The notes: generated by a model from the sequence alone, not told the origin. A stretch of DNA of 64,000 bases from Nocardia wallacei (GCF_029868745.1 NZ_JARWOP010000358.1:22538-86537), one strand, 5' to 3'; counted from the stretch's first letter, positions 51,530 to 61,011 are shown. Numbers and translations are program-made.

Positions 51530-52707
51530 CCGCGCTCCTCGAACACCGTGATCAACTGCTTGATTCCACGGTCGATATCACGGTCGGCCACGTTGGCGAA
51601 GCTCAGACGGATCGTGTGGCGATGGCGGTGGGCGTCCTCGGCATAGAACACGCTGCCGGGAAGATAGGCGACGCCTTGTTCTAGCGTGGAATGCACGGCG
51701 GTATCCGCGTCGAATCCCGGCGGCCCCTCCAGCCAGAGAAACATGCCACCGTCCGGCTTCTGCCAGCGGAACTCGGGCGAGAAATGCCGATCGAGCGCGG
51801 CGACGAGCGTATCGAGCCGTGCCGAGTAGGTGTCGATGATTCGTCGGAGATGCGCTTCCGCGTATCCGCTCTCGAGAAACTCCGTCGCCATGGCCTGACA
51901 AAGTGTCGAGGTCTGCATATCGATGTTCTGTTTGAGCGCCAGCGTGCCGTCCGACAGCCGCTCCGGGATCACGACGATCCCGATCCGCACGGCCGGCGCG
52001 AAGGTCTTCGACAACGAGGTGAGGTAGACGACGTTCTCCGGCGCGTACGACCACAGTGCGGGCACCGGATCACCGTGGTACCGCAGGTCGGCGTACACGT
52101 CGTCTTCGATCACCAGGGCGCCCCGGCGGAGAACGATCTCCGCGATCTGCTGCCGGCGCACGGCCGGCACGGTGCGACCGGTCGGATTCTGAAAGGTCGG
52201 CAGCGTATAGAGGAAGGCGACCTCGGGCGACAGCGCCTCCGCCAGCGCTTCGGGCACAATGCCGAACTCATCGCACGCTACCTCGCGCACGGTCGCGCCG
52301 TGGCTTCGGAAGCTCTTGACGGCGGGCCCGTAGGTCGGCGATTCGACCAAGACGACATCACCTTCGTCGAGCAGTGCCATGCAGAGGTTGTGCAGGGCGC
52401 CCGACCCACCCGTTGCGATATGGATTGCTCTGCCGGAGCAGGAAATACCGCGCTTGCGTACGAGTTCTCGGGCATGCCCGAGCAGCGGCGCGAATCCCTG
52501 TGTCATACCGTATTGGAGGATCGCGGGCCCGTACTTCGCGGCCGCTTTTCGCACGAGTTCGGACATCAGGTCGACCGGCAGCAGGTCCGTATCCGGAGAC
52601 CCGACCGCGAAGGAGACAACGTCGGGCCGACGGGCCAGCACGGCGAAGATCTCATCGATCGGGCCGCTCCGGGCCGCGGCCGCCGCCCGGCTATATCGAT
52701 GTGGCAT
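51526..52707 (-). CDS. PLP-dependent aminotransferase (MocR/LysN-like)
   Basis: A 393-residue fold-type-I aminotransferase of the alpha-aminoadipate/KynA2-like class. The PLP lysine is Lys234 in LTSLSKTFAPAVRIG, with VFLYTLPTFQNPTGR-like text (VAFLYTLPTFQNPTGR), DDVYADLRY and GGMFLWLEGP. There is no N-terminal GntR domain, so it is an enzyme rather than a MocR regulator. It lies between cupin and threonine aldolase genes in one operon. The amino donor and acceptor are not determinable. Confidence 0.85.
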   Translation of the reverse strand: MPHRYSRAAAAARSGPIDEIFAVLARRPDVVSFAVGSPDTDLLPVDLMSELVRKAAAKYGPAILQYGMTQGFAPLLGHARELVRKRGISCSGRAIHIATGGSGALHNLCMALLDEGDVVLVESPTYGPAVKSFRSHGATVREVACDEFGIVPEALAEALSPEVAFLYTLPTFQNPTGRTVPAVRRQQIAEIVLRRGALVIEDDVYADLRYHGDPVPALWSYAPENVVYLTSLSKTFAPAVRIGIVVIPERLSDGTLALKQNIDMQTSTLCQAMATEFLESGYAEAHLRRIIDTYSARLDTLVAALDRHFSPEFRWQKPDGGMFLWLEGPPGFDADTAVHSTLEQGVAYLPGSVFYAEDAHRHRHTIRLSFANVADRDIDRGIKQLITVFEERG

Positions 52708-52709
52708 TC

Positions 52710-53183
52710 CTACACCACCGCGAAACGGGAATGACGGAGGTCGGCAGCCATCGCCTGCGCACGGATATCGTATTCCGGCGACAGCACGACGTCGTCGTCG
52801 AATTCCGGGTCCGTCCTCATCTCCACGGCGATCAGCGTATGCGTCGCGCTCAGATTCACCGCGACGTGGACCACGCCTTCCGGGATGTACATGAATTCGC
52901 CGGGGCCGTGGAAGTACGGAACCAGGTCAGGTCCGATCAATGTTGCCGCATGCCCCTCGGTGCATACGACAATGATTTCCGAACGCGCATGGTAATGCGC
53001 CTTGGATGATTTTCCCGGCGGCATGTTCACCAGCCCCGCGGAGATATTGGTCGTGCCACACCGGCTGTGCGTGATACACGGGGTGAGAATCTGTCCCTGG
53101 CGCCCGATCACGGCCGCGGAATCGAAGGGACGCGCCACGAGAGCGGATTTCGGATGCGCACATTCCATTTCGGAATTCCTCAT
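52710..53183 (-). CDS. cupin-domain protein
   Basis: A 157-residue single-domain cupin. The first metal motif is AHYHARSEIIVVCTEG and the second is FMYIPEGVVHVAVNLS, so an iron or other metal site is likely. It may be a small-molecule isomerase, dioxygenase or sensor. It is the first gene of a three-gene operon with an aminotransferase and a threonine aldolase, stopping 2 bp before the aminotransferase start. An ATG at 53168 is an alternative start. Confidence 0.78.
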   Translation of the reverse strand: MRNSEMECAHPKSALVARPFDSAAVIGRQGQILTPCITHSRCGTTNISAGLVNMPPGKSSKAHYHARSEIIVVCTEGHAATLIGPDLVPYFHGPGEFMYIPEGVVHVAVNLSATHTLIAVEMRTDPEFDDDVVLSPEYDIRAQAMAADLRHSRFAVV

Positions 53184-53284
53184 CTAACTCTGAATGAATC
53201 TGCCCGGACCCGTAATCCGACTCGAGCAACCGATCAGTCGGTATCCGGCGTGCTCAGTGTGCTCCGCTGAGCCCCACCGCGGTA

Positions 53285-53560
53285 TCAGTGGAACCGCCGG
53301 TCTTCGCCTACCCGCGGCCGCGGCGCCCCCGAACGCAACGCCACCCAGCGATCCCAGTGGTCGGCCCAGCGCTGTTCGAAAAATTCCCGGTAGATTCTGC
53401 CGCTGTCACTTCTGAATTCGGACGCGTACAGGGCACCGACCTAGGCGCGGGCCGTCCGGCGCAGTTGCTCCCCAGCCCGGCTGAGGATCTCGGCGCCGAT
53501 CTGCTCCGCCAGCCGAGTCAGCTCAGGCCGAGTCGATGAGCAAGCGGCACAGGGTTCCTG
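53285..53560 (-). pseudogene. decayed coding remnant with internal stop
   Basis: On the minus strand the frame reads a protein-like helical stretch (PELTRLAEQIGAEILSRAGE), a TAG at 53441-53443, then another coding-like stretch (ALYASEFRSDSGRIYREF and RWADHWDRWVALRSG) to a stop at 53285. The protein-like text on both sides of the stop suggests a broken gene. I cannot name the family. Confidence 0.3.
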
Positions 53561-53873
53561 CGGCCGTGTTGTTCTCCGAGTTGCTGTCCGAGAGCTCGGT
53601 CGGCGGTCACCACCCTGTCGGCGGCGCCGGACACCTGTGTGCCGAAACCTTTGCGACACCACCTGTCCACCCACATCACCCCGCTCACGTCCACATTGTC
53701 GAAGGTCCCGCCGCCCACGCGCACCGCGCGAATCGCCAGTCCTCCGGCCGGGAGGAAGCGCCGGATGGGCGAAATCACCAGTATCGGACCCGGTCTTGCA
53801 CAATTTAATGGTCCGTCGCCCACCGGGCCGCTAGACAGCGGTATAGTGCTTCCATCCCGGCACGAGGACGGCC
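53561..53873. other. no supported gene
   Basis: Several overlapping frames exist here, including a minus-strand frame with LAIRAVRVGGGTFDNVDVSG that may be a remnant of the same decayed gene as its left neighbour. None has a convincing start, ribosome binding site or family match. The short stretch 53184-53284 is promoter region for the cupin operon. Confidence 0.4.
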
Positions 53874-54089
53874 ATGCGGAACGACGAACACGCAAAGATC
53901 AATTTCGTTGTCACACGACTCGCCGCGAGTCATCCCGAAACGCCTTTCGAGACCGTAGCAGCAACTGTGACACGAATTCATGATCGTTTATCGAAGGCAG
54001 CAGTACGCGACTACCTTCCCGCACTGGTAGAGCATTGCGCGGAACGTGAGCTTTCCGGTATACCACCCAGGCGACTACGGTCACGTTAG
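53874..54089 (+). CDS. three-helix-bundle (DUF3562-like) small protein
   Basis: A 71-residue soluble protein with the pattern INFVVTRLAASHPETPFETVA, a helix with VTRIHDRLSKAAVRDYLPAL and a basic tail. This matches the small three-helix-bundle dimerisation proteins common in actinobacteria, also seen as DUF3562. GAGGACGG precedes the ATG. The role is unknown; it probably forms dimers. It stands alone between a decayed region and the TrbL-like gene. Confidence 0.6.
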   Translation: MRNDEHAKINFVVTRLAASHPETPFETVAATVTRIHDRLSKAAVRDYLPALVEHCAERELSGIPPRRLRSR

Positions 54090-54273
54090 CTATTTTTCGC
54101 CATCCAACCCATGGCGAACCACTCGGTACGGCTGAATCGACGACGATAATTCCAGCCAGTACTTTCTGTCATCCATCGATGTTTGAACAGACCATGATCA
54201 TAGGTTGAGCGCTTTCGAGCGAGCAAGGTTCGATAAGGTGATGAGATCGACGCTCCGGTTCTCACGGAGTCGA

Positions 54274-56649
54274 ATGGAATCAAAGCGCGCACCAAAGGCG
54301 CGCAAAACCGGCGGCATCAGTCTCTCGGTCTCGTTGTCGAGTCGACGGGCTGTCAAGGTCTATATCGTCTTCATCGCCCTGTTCGTATTCCCGGGAATCG
54401 TCGGCGCGGTTGCCACCGCTCAGTCCGGGGCGTCCGCGAACCAGGAGCTCGCGTGGATGGAGGTGCGCGATTCTTCGGGCGTCTCCTTGTCGAATTATCT
54501 GATCGTGACCGATTACAGCCTTTTCAATCCGGGCAAGACGGTGGTGTCGGCCCTGCTCGAGCTGGAGTTCGTGGGCTATATGGCGATCGTGACCTCCGCG
54601 ATCTGGATGATCGGCTTCGTTCTCGGGCTCGGCTGGTTGAGCACGGTGGGCGTGGCGCTGCAGGGCACGGCCGAAGGCATGACCGGCCAGGTCGCCACCA
54701 CGGCCGCATTGTTCACCGGGGTCACCATGGGTGCTCTCGTCGTGGGGATATTCATCATCCGTGGCCATTTCGCGAAAGCGAAGGTACAGGTGGTGACGAT
54801 GTTCATCGTGGCGGTCCTGGGCCCGGTGTTTCTCGCCGATCCACTCGGCGAGGTGCTGTCGGCCGACGGGTTCTTCGCGCAGGCCCGCAATGTCGGGATC
54901 GCGGTCGCCGCGGGGGTGAACGGCAACAGCAACCCCGACCCGGACCAGGTGGTGGCGACGATGCAGGAGACGCTCGCCGAAAACTTCGCGCGTAAACCGG
55001 TGCAGGTGTGGAACTTCGGACACGTCATCGACGAGCGGCCAGGTTGCGGCGCCGCATGGACCGCGGGCGTGCGGTCGGGCAGCGGCGACAGAGTCCTCGA
55101 GGCGATGCACGCGTGCGGTGACCAAGAGGCCTACGTGCATGCGAAGAACCCCGGAATGGGCCAGGTCGGAGCTGGGCTGATCCTGCTGGTTTCCGCGATC
55201 GTCCTGCTGGGATTCTCGGTGTATCTGGCCGGGAAGGTCTTCGGCTCGACGATGCGCACCATTTATCATCTGTTTCGGGCCATCTTCGGCTTCGCGTTCG
55301 GTGGTTTCGTCTACGGTCCGACGCAGATCGCCCTCATTCGGGACGCGACGGACGCACTGATCGGTGCGGTGCGCATGTTCGCCTATGTCGTGTTCATCGG
55401 CATCTACACGTTGTTCATCGGCAACCTTTTCCGGCAGGCGCCGGGACAGGTCACCTCGGTGATGTTCATAGCGGCCATCGTCATGGTGGTCGCGATCTTC
55501 CAGCTGGCACGGCTGAGCAAGGGCATGGATCGCGGCCACGAGTGGATGTCGCAGCGGCTGGCGGGGGCCGCACTCGGGGACCGGCCCGGCGGCGGCATGA
55601 CCGGCGGCGCCGTGGGAATGGGGACTACACGCGCGAATGGATCGCTCGCGACCGGCTTGCTGGCCGGTCTCGGCGCGGTGAGCACGATCAGCAATTCACC
55701 GGCCACCGAATGGCTGGCCGGACGGACACGCTCACCGCTGCGACCATTCGCGAGGACCGAAAGAGGAGCGCAACTCGCCAGCTGGGACGTGTGGAACAGT
55801 CCAGGCTTCGGCGGTACACAGGGTTGGTATCGCCAGTCCTACCTCAACCGCCAGCAGTTCGCCGAGGCCGCACGCGAGGGCGCGACACAATACGGCGGCC
55901 TCAACACCATCAAAGGCGTGGCCGCGGCGCTGCAAGGCGTCCAAGACCGCGGCGGGACACTCGCCGACGCTCAGGGCGCACTGCTGGGAGCCGGTTTCAC
56001 CGACCAGAGGCTCATCCGATACGGCGTGCGTTCCTGGGGCATCGTCGACGCCAACGCCGAGGACGAAACACTGGCCGACAAACACCTCGGTCACGTCGTC
56101 GCGGCAATGCAGCGCGCGCAGCATTCGGCCAACCTGGTCGCGCGCGGACGGGGCGACGCGACGGAAACAGCCGCCGACCTGGCGACACTGCAAGCATCGA
56201 CCTTCCGGTATCGCCGAGCCAATCCTGGCGGGGTCACGCTGGACGGCGGAATCGCCGGCGGCCCGCAGCGAACCTGGGTCGATGACTACATGGCCAATCC
56301 GGCACGACGCAAAATCCAAGCGTTGCAGGCATTGGCCAGCGGAGATCCAGCACCGACCGCGTCGGGTCTCGGCGGGATCGACCAGAACGGCGCCGCGCGG
56401 ATGTTGACCTGGATCGGCAACGACCACGCGATGCGGGTCCAGCAGCACGTCGACCGACTGCTGGTAGACCCGGCCGACCCACAGCGCATACGCGATGCCC
56501 GAGCCGCGATCGTCGCCGCCACAGACACCGACCAATGGGCCTCGGGAGTGCATCGCACCCCGTGGAACTCCCTCGCACCGCCGGGATCGAACCTGCCTCC
56601 CCGCGACTGGCGGGACCGAATGCGACCCGTGGCCGACTTACTGCGGTGA
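54274..56649 (+). CDS. TrbL/VirB6-like conjugation-type membrane protein
   Basis: A 791-residue protein. An N-terminal membrane helix (VYIVFIALFVFPGIVGAVAT) and a periplasmic stretch are followed by five or six more helices to about residue 420, as in TrbL/VirB6 type IV secretion channel components. A periplasmic segment holds a Cys pair (ERPGCGAAW and HACGDQ). The C-terminal 370 residues are soluble and Gln/Ala-rich. ATG 54274 follows CGGAG; a TTG at 54205 and an ATG at 54241 are alternatives. No relaxase, coupling ATPase or VirB4 gene is visible in the window, so it is an orphan here. Confidence 0.6.
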   Translation: MESKRAPKARKTGGISLSVSLSSRRAVKVYIVFIALFVFPGIVGAVATAQSGASANQELAWMEVRDSSGVSLSNYLIVTDYSLFNPGKTVVSALLELEFVGYMAIVTSAIWMIGFVLGLGWLSTVGVALQGTAEGMTGQVATTAALFTGVTMGALVVGIFIIRGHFAKAKVQVVTMFIVAVLGPVFLADPLGEVLSADGFFAQARNVGIAVAAGVNGNSNPDPDQVVATMQETLAENFARKPVQVWNFGHVIDERPGCGAAWTAGVRSGSGDRVLEAMHACGDQEAYVHAKNPGMGQVGAGLILLVSAIVLLGFSVYLAGKVFGSTMRTIYHLFRAIFGFAFGGFVYGPTQIALIRDATDALIGAVRMFAYVVFIGIYTLFIGNLFRQAPGQVTSVMFIAAIVMVVAIFQLARLSKGMDRGHEWMSQRLAGAALGDRPGGGMTGGAVGMGTTRANGSLATGLLAGLGAVSTISNSPATEWLAGRTRSPLRPFARTERGAQLASWDVWNSPGFGGTQGWYRQSYLNRQQFAEAAREGATQYGGLNTIKGVAAALQGVQDRGGTLADAQGALLGAGFTDQRLIRYGVRSWGIVDANAEDETLADKHLGHVVAAMQRAQHSANLVARGRGDATETAADLATLQASTFRYRRANPGGVTLDGGIAGGPQRTWVDDYMANPARRKIQALQALASGDPAPTASGLGGIDQNGAARMLTWIGNDHAMRVQQHVDRLLVDPADPQRIRDARAAIVAATDTDQWASGVHRTPWNSLAPPGSNLPPRDWRDRMRPVADLLR

Positions 56650-56668
56650 CACGAGCGAGAAGCGTGTT

Positions 56669-56845
56669 TCACAAGCGGTCCGGAGCGTACGACGACGCCA
56701 TCGATGCCCAGAATTCGAAATCATCGTCGCCGGGCTCGTACGTCAGACGCCCTGCGTTGAGATCTCCGTCGGGGCCGACGACGGTGAAGTAGACAGCTAT
56801 GCTGCCGTCGCTCAGACGGCGCACGACCGGCGATTTTCTGGCCAT
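56669..56845 (-). CDS. small hypothetical protein
   Basis: A 58-residue soluble protein starting at ATG 56845 with GAGG nine bases upstream: ARKSPVVRRLSDGSIAVYFT, then VGPDGDLNAGRLTYEPGDDD and a short C-terminus. It looks like a single small beta-sheet domain with a basic start and an acidic end. The family is not recognised. It is convergent with the TrbL-like gene and could be a co-inherited accessory factor. Confidence 0.5.
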   Translation of the reverse strand: MARKSPVVRRLSDGSIAVYFTVVGPDGDLNAGRLTYEPGDDDFEFWASMASSYAPDRL

Positions 56846-56938
56846 GGCAAACCTCGGTGCTTTCCTGGTCACTCCAGGACATGAATCCGCAAGCTCATGG
56901 GCCCCTTTTTCGACCCTGTGTTCGCAGCGTAGCGACAA

Positions 56939-59803
56939 CTACGCATACTTCGGATCGGCAGGATCGCCGGTAAATCGAGCCGAGCGCGGCGCGTCTCGCT
57001 CGGTGAGGGCCGCGCGGATAAGTTCGCCGCGCGAGCGCATTTTCAGCTTGTCGAAAATCTTGCGGAGGTGGTAGTCGACGGTCCGGGCGCTGAGGAACAT
57101 CTGCGCCGCGATCTCGCGATTGGTGAGACCGGCGGCGACGGCTTCGACGATGCGAATTTCCTGTGGCGTCAACTTGTCGGTCAGGATCGATTCCGGGGTG
57201 GACTCCACCATCTCCCCCGCCGCGCGCAGCTCCCGGCGAGCACGCTCGGCCCACGCGGTGGCGCCGAGCGATCGGAAGGTCTCGAACGCGGCCCGCAGGG
57301 GCAGGCGGGCCTCGGCCTTGCGCCGCCGACGTCGCAGGTACTCGCCGAACAACAGCTGAGTTCGCGCGAATTCCATGGGTTGATCACCACGTTCGTGCAG
57401 TGCGAGCGCGCGGCGGAACTCGTCCGCGGCGGCGGGCCCGGCGAGCAATGCCTGGCACCGCGCCGCCACGGCGCACAGTTCGGGGGAATGCGCCGATGCG
57501 GACCGCCGCGCGAGCGGTTCGAGCGCACGAACGGCCAGCTCGGTCTTGCCCGCTTGCACGGCCGCCTCGATCAAATCCGGCGTCTGCACCAGCAGCATCC
57601 CCGGATGATCGAAGTCGCCCGGAGGCTGGAGATTCGCCAAGGCCGCATCGGCTCGACCGGCGGCCAGATCGAGCAGACCGAGCGCCCGTCTGGCGGTGAG
57701 AATGATATCCACGAGGCGACGCGGCACCGCCTCGGCCAGGACCTCGTAGGCGAGGTCACGCGCCCGCTGCTCTTGTCCCCGCAGCGCCGCCGCCAAGGCC
57801 AGGGCGCTGCGATGCCAGCAGCTCGCGTTGGACTGCCCGATCTCCTCGGCGAGCCGATACCCCTCCTCCGCCGAGGCCTCCGCCGAACGAAATCTCCCAC
57901 CGGCGATGTCGTCGCTCACCACCCGTTCCAAGGCCCAGACCACGAGCCCCGCCGCGCCGACGCGCCGCGCGTTCCGCACGGCCGCCCGATTCAGCTGCCG
58001 GCCCAGCTCCCTGTCGCCGAGGCCCCACAGAATTCCGCTCGCCCAGCACAGCAGGGCGGGATCGGTAAGTCCCGCCACAATTTCCTTGTCCGCGGGCGCC
58101 AGGCCGTCGGGCTTTCCCGCGCGCACCCGGAACGCGCCGCGGAACAGTCTGAGCAGCGCGTCGTGGCCGTCGGTCCCCGTGAGCGGCAGTTGTTCCACGA
58201 TCTCCACGATCTCCGACGACGCGGTGGGCATATTCGCGTGGTAGCCGGCCTCGCCGAACAGCATCAGCAGTGGAATGGCCTGTCGCGGTTGGGATTCCAG
58301 CACCGCCGGGATCAGCGGGCGGAGCATGGCGACCGCGTCCGCGGGCATGCCGGTGTGCAACTCCATCGACGCGCGCAACCACGTCACATCCCGGTGTATC
58401 GACTCGCCGACCCGGCCCTCCCGGTCGATCAGTTCGAGCATCCGGCCGACACGGTCGAGGTCTCCGGCGTTCCACCAGGCCGCGGCCGATCGGTAAAACC
58501 GCCGCGAACGCCGCGGTCCGTCCGTACTGAGCTCGCCCGCCCGCGCGAACAACGCCGCGGAGGTGGCCGAACTGACCCGGGCGGCTCCGTCGGCGGCTCG
58601 CTCGAGTTGCTCGGCGAGTTCCTCGTCCGGTCCGTCCACCGACTGCCCCAGATGCCAAGCGCGGCGCTCGATCTCGTCGGCGGCGGTGCCCATCGCCGCG
58701 GCCAGCGCCCGGTGCGCGTCCCGGCGATCCGAGGCGGTGGCGCCGTGGTAGACGGCCGAGCAGATCAGCGGGTGGCGGAACGCGATGGTCGCCGCGTCCG
58801 TCTCGACGACGAATTCGTCCAGCGCATCGAGTTCTCCTGCTGCCGAACCGAATTCGTCGGCGGCACGAGCCAATACCGCCCGCCGGAGATGCCCGGCGGT
58901 CGCGATCAGCAACAGCAGCCGCTGCCGGGGCCGGGTGAGCTGCTCCACCCGTGCCCGGAACGCCGCCCGCAACCGGTCGGCGAGGAGTAGTGGCGTGGAC
59001 GGCGGCACACCGTCGCGGATGACCTCGGCCGGAAGCTCGATGATCGCCAGCGGATTGCCCGCGGTCGCGTCCAGGACCACATCCCGCTCGGCCGACGACA
59101 GTCGCGAACCGGTCCGCTCGAGCAGCAGCCGACCGGCCGCTTCCCGGTCCAGGGCGTGCAATGGCAGGTCGAGTGCGCCCGGCACCGCGAGCGGCGGGCG
59201 TTCGTCCGTCCTCGAAGCCAGCACCAGCACAATCGGTTCCGTGTCGAGCCGTCTCGCGACGAACTCCAGCACACCCATCGAGGGCCGGTCGGTCCAATGG
59301 ACGTCATCGACCGAACACAGCAGGGGCCGATCTCCGGCCAGGTCCGACAGCAGCGACAGCGTCGCCAGTCCGACCAGGAACCGGTCGGGCGCGGAGCCTG
59401 CCGCGAGCCCGAAGACGACGCGCAGCGCGGCCGCGAGCGGCTCCGGCAACCGGTCGACCTCGCCCAGAACCGGGAGCAGCAGCTGATGCAGTGTGGCGTA
59501 ACCGAATTCGGACTCCTGCGGCACGCTCGTCGCGCGCAGTACCCGCACTCCGGCGGCTTCGGAGGCGAGACTGTCCAGCAGCACGCTCTTCCCGATTCCG
59601 GGCTCGCCGTGCACGATGACGGCCGCGCCCTGCCCGGCGCGGGCTTGCTCCAGCAGGGCCGCCACCGCTGCCAGTTCCTTCTCGCGACCAACCAGCACGG
59701 GTACCAGACTAGCCTCGGTCAGAGCTGGGAACCGCTCGCCACCTGCGGGAACTTCGTCCATCCGGGCACGTCGTCCCGGCATCGAAGGTCGACTCGCCGA
59801 CAC
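56939..59803 (-). CDS. LAL-type LuxR regulator with AAA/STAND ATPase
   Basis: A 954-residue paralog of the regulators at 46475 and 61047. An N-terminal extension of about 37 residues precedes GREKELAAVAALLEQ. Walker A is GEPGIGKS near residue 68 and Walker B is LLCSVDDVHWTD. The TPR-like central region ends in the LuxR HTH (LTPQEIRIVEAVAAGLTNRE and LSARTVDYHLRKIFDK). GTG 59803 is taken as the start, but ATGs at 59782 and 59761 are possible. It lies 9 bp downstream of a small membrane protein gene on the same strand, so the two may be co-transcribed. Confidence 0.88.
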   Translation of the reverse strand: MSASRPSMPGRRARMDEVPAGGERFPALTEASLVPVLVGREKELAAVAALLEQARAGQGAAVIVHGEPGIGKSVLLDSLASEAAGVRVLRATSVPQESEFGYATLHQLLLPVLGEVDRLPEPLAAALRVVFGLAAGSAPDRFLVGLATLSLLSDLAGDRPLLCSVDDVHWTDRPSMGVLEFVARRLDTEPIVLVLASRTDERPPLAVPGALDLPLHALDREAAGRLLLERTGSRLSSAERDVVLDATAGNPLAIIELPAEVIRDGVPPSTPLLLADRLRAAFRARVEQLTRPRQRLLLLIATAGHLRRAVLARAADEFGSAAGELDALDEFVVETDAATIAFRHPLICSAVYHGATASDRRDAHRALAAAMGTAADEIERRAWHLGQSVDGPDEELAEQLERAADGAARVSSATSAALFARAGELSTDGPRRSRRFYRSAAAWWNAGDLDRVGRMLELIDREGRVGESIHRDVTWLRASMELHTGMPADAVAMLRPLIPAVLESQPRQAIPLLMLFGEAGYHANMPTASSEIVEIVEQLPLTGTDGHDALLRLFRGAFRVRAGKPDGLAPADKEIVAGLTDPALLCWASGILWGLGDRELGRQLNRAAVRNARRVGAAGLVVWALERVVSDDIAGGRFRSAEASAEEGYRLAEEIGQSNASCWHRSALALAAALRGQEQRARDLAYEVLAEAVPRRLVDIILTARRALGLLDLAAGRADAALANLQPPGDFDHPGMLLVQTPDLIEAAVQAGKTELAVRALEPLARRSASAHSPELCAVAARCQALLAGPAAADEFRRALALHERGDQPMEFARTQLLFGEYLRRRRRKAEARLPLRAAFETFRSLGATAWAERARRELRAAGEMVESTPESILTDKLTPQEIRIVEAVAAGLTNREIAAQMFLSARTVDYHLRKIFDKLKMRSRGELIRAALTERDAPRSARFTGDPADPKYA

Positions 59804-59812
59804 TTTGCGCGC

Positions 59813-60211
59813 CTATCCACGAGTCGCGGAGAGCCGATTTCCGCCCGCCCGCACCCACGCGGTGACGAAGGCGACCACGAACGCCAGGTGCACGACGAGA
59901 AAGAGCTTGGCGAGATCGCGCGCCTCACCGGTGGCGACGCCCCACACGTCGTTGGCGGCGACCACGCCGAAGCCGACGAGATTCGCCAGTACGACCGTGT
60001 TCCGGATCGACGCCGGTGCGGTCTTGCGCGCCATCCAGTTCAGCACGGCGATGCCCAGCATCGGCCCGCCCAACAGCCGAAGCAGTGCGATCAATTGCGG
60101 CGACGCGTCCTCGGGCACGGCGTCGACGCCGAATTGCACCGGCACGAGAATCAGCGAAAGCCCAATGGCGCCAAGGTAGATCGCGGCAAGCACGAGAAGT
60201 GGTTTGTACAT
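59813..60211 (-). CDS. small four-helix membrane protein (DUF4345-like)
   Basis: A 132-residue protein with four hydrophobic helices and the short polar loops typical of DUF4345/DoxX-like small membrane proteins (LRLLGGPMLGIAVLNWMA, then RNTVVLANLVGFGVVAANDV). The function is unknown. It is divergent from the MerR gene across 45 bp holding a GGATAG repeat, and is probably the regulated target. Confidence 0.65.
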   Translation of the reverse strand: MYKPLLVLAAIYLGAIGLSLILVPVQFGVDAVPEDASPQLIALLRLLGGPMLGIAVLNWMARKTAPASIRNTVVLANLVGFGVVAANDVWGVATGEARDLAKLFLVVHLAFVVAFVTAWVRAGGNRLSATRG

Positions 60212-60236
60212 GTGAATCCGTGTCCCGTTCCCTAGC

Positions 60237-60253
60237 GGATAGCTTGTCTATCC
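60237..60253. promoter_or_regulatory. inverted repeat, likely MerR operator
   Basis: GGATAG and CTATCC are perfect 6-bp arms with CTTGT between them, between the divergent merR and small membrane protein genes. A third CTATCC half-site follows at about 60270, inside the merR coding region if the first ATG is used. Confidence 0.55.
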
Positions 60254-60256
60254 ATA

Positions 60257-60952
60257 ATGGGAAGCTACACTATCCACATGGTGGAGTCCAGAGTCGCCTC
60301 GGGCATGCGGATGGCGGAACTGAGCCGGGAGTCCGGTATGGCGGTCGCGACGATCAAGTACTACCAACGCGAAGGTCTGCTTCCCCCTGGGGAATTGACC
60401 AGCCCCAACCAGGCCCGCTACGGCGCCGCACACGTCCGGCGCCTCAAACTGGTCCGTGCGCTGATGGAGATCGGGGGGCTGTCGGTCGCCGACGTGCGCG
60501 AGGTCCTCGCCGCCGTCGACGAGCCACAGAGTTCCACCCACGACATCCTCGGATTGGCCCAGCACGGTTTGCCCGCGCCACGGGTGCGGGTCGACGACGC
60601 GGATCGGGCATGGGCGATGCGGCTGATCGAACCCGTACTGGCCGAACGCGATTGGCGGCCACCGCCGCAATCAGCGCTGATCGAGGATCTGGTCGGGGTG
60701 CTCTGCACCTTCCGGGAGGTCGGGCACGAATGGGTGCTCGGCGCGTTGTCGTGCTACGCGGAATCCGCCGATCGCGTCGCCGCCGCCGACATCGGCGCGG
60801 TCGCACGCCTGGGTTCGGTCGATGCTGTGGTCGAAGGCGCGGTCGTCGGAACCGTCCTCGGCGATGCCCTGCTGGCCGTCCTGCGGCGTGTCGCCCACGC
60901 GGAGATATCCCGCAAACGGTTCAATTCCCGGCAGGCACGGTCCGAGCCGTGA
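60257..60952 (+). CDS. MerR-family transcriptional regulator
   Basis: A 231-residue protein with the MerR winged HTH (MAELSRESGMAVATIKYYQR, then EGLLPPGELTSPNQARYG) and a helical C-terminal region of about 130 residues with no Cys metal site. Possible starts are ATG 60257, 60278 and 60305; the last places the HTH at the usual distance from the N-terminus. It probably controls the divergent small membrane protein gene through the GGATAG repeat. Confidence 0.85.
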   Translation: MGSYTIHMVESRVASGMRMAELSRESGMAVATIKYYQREGLLPPGELTSPNQARYGAAHVRRLKLVRALMEIGGLSVADVREVLAAVDEPQSSTHDILGLAQHGLPAPRVRVDDADRAWAMRLIEPVLAERDWRPPPQSALIEDLVGVLCTFREVGHEWVLGALSCYAESADRVAAADIGAVARLGSVDAVVEGAVVGTVLGDALLAVLRRVAHAEISRKRFNSRQARSEP

Positions 60953-60995
60953 CGAACCCGGCCGAACAGCGCCCTTGTCGCAGATGGTGCGGAAG

Positions 60996-61011
60996 GTGTC
61001 GGTTCCGACAC
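60996..61011. promoter_or_regulatory. palindrome upstream of the LAL regulator
   Basis: GTGTCGG, TT, CCGACAC: perfect 7-bp arms, 35 bp before GTG 61047. It could be an operator for the LAL regulator or a hairpin terminating merR transcription. No T tract follows. Confidence 0.45.

Noticed and set aside
57068..58990. 640-codon plus-strand frame inside the LAL regulator at 56939
   Set aside because: Shadow composition (Arg/Gln/Gly) and no start signal. Similar long frames oppose the other LAL genes and are products of GC-rich codon bias.
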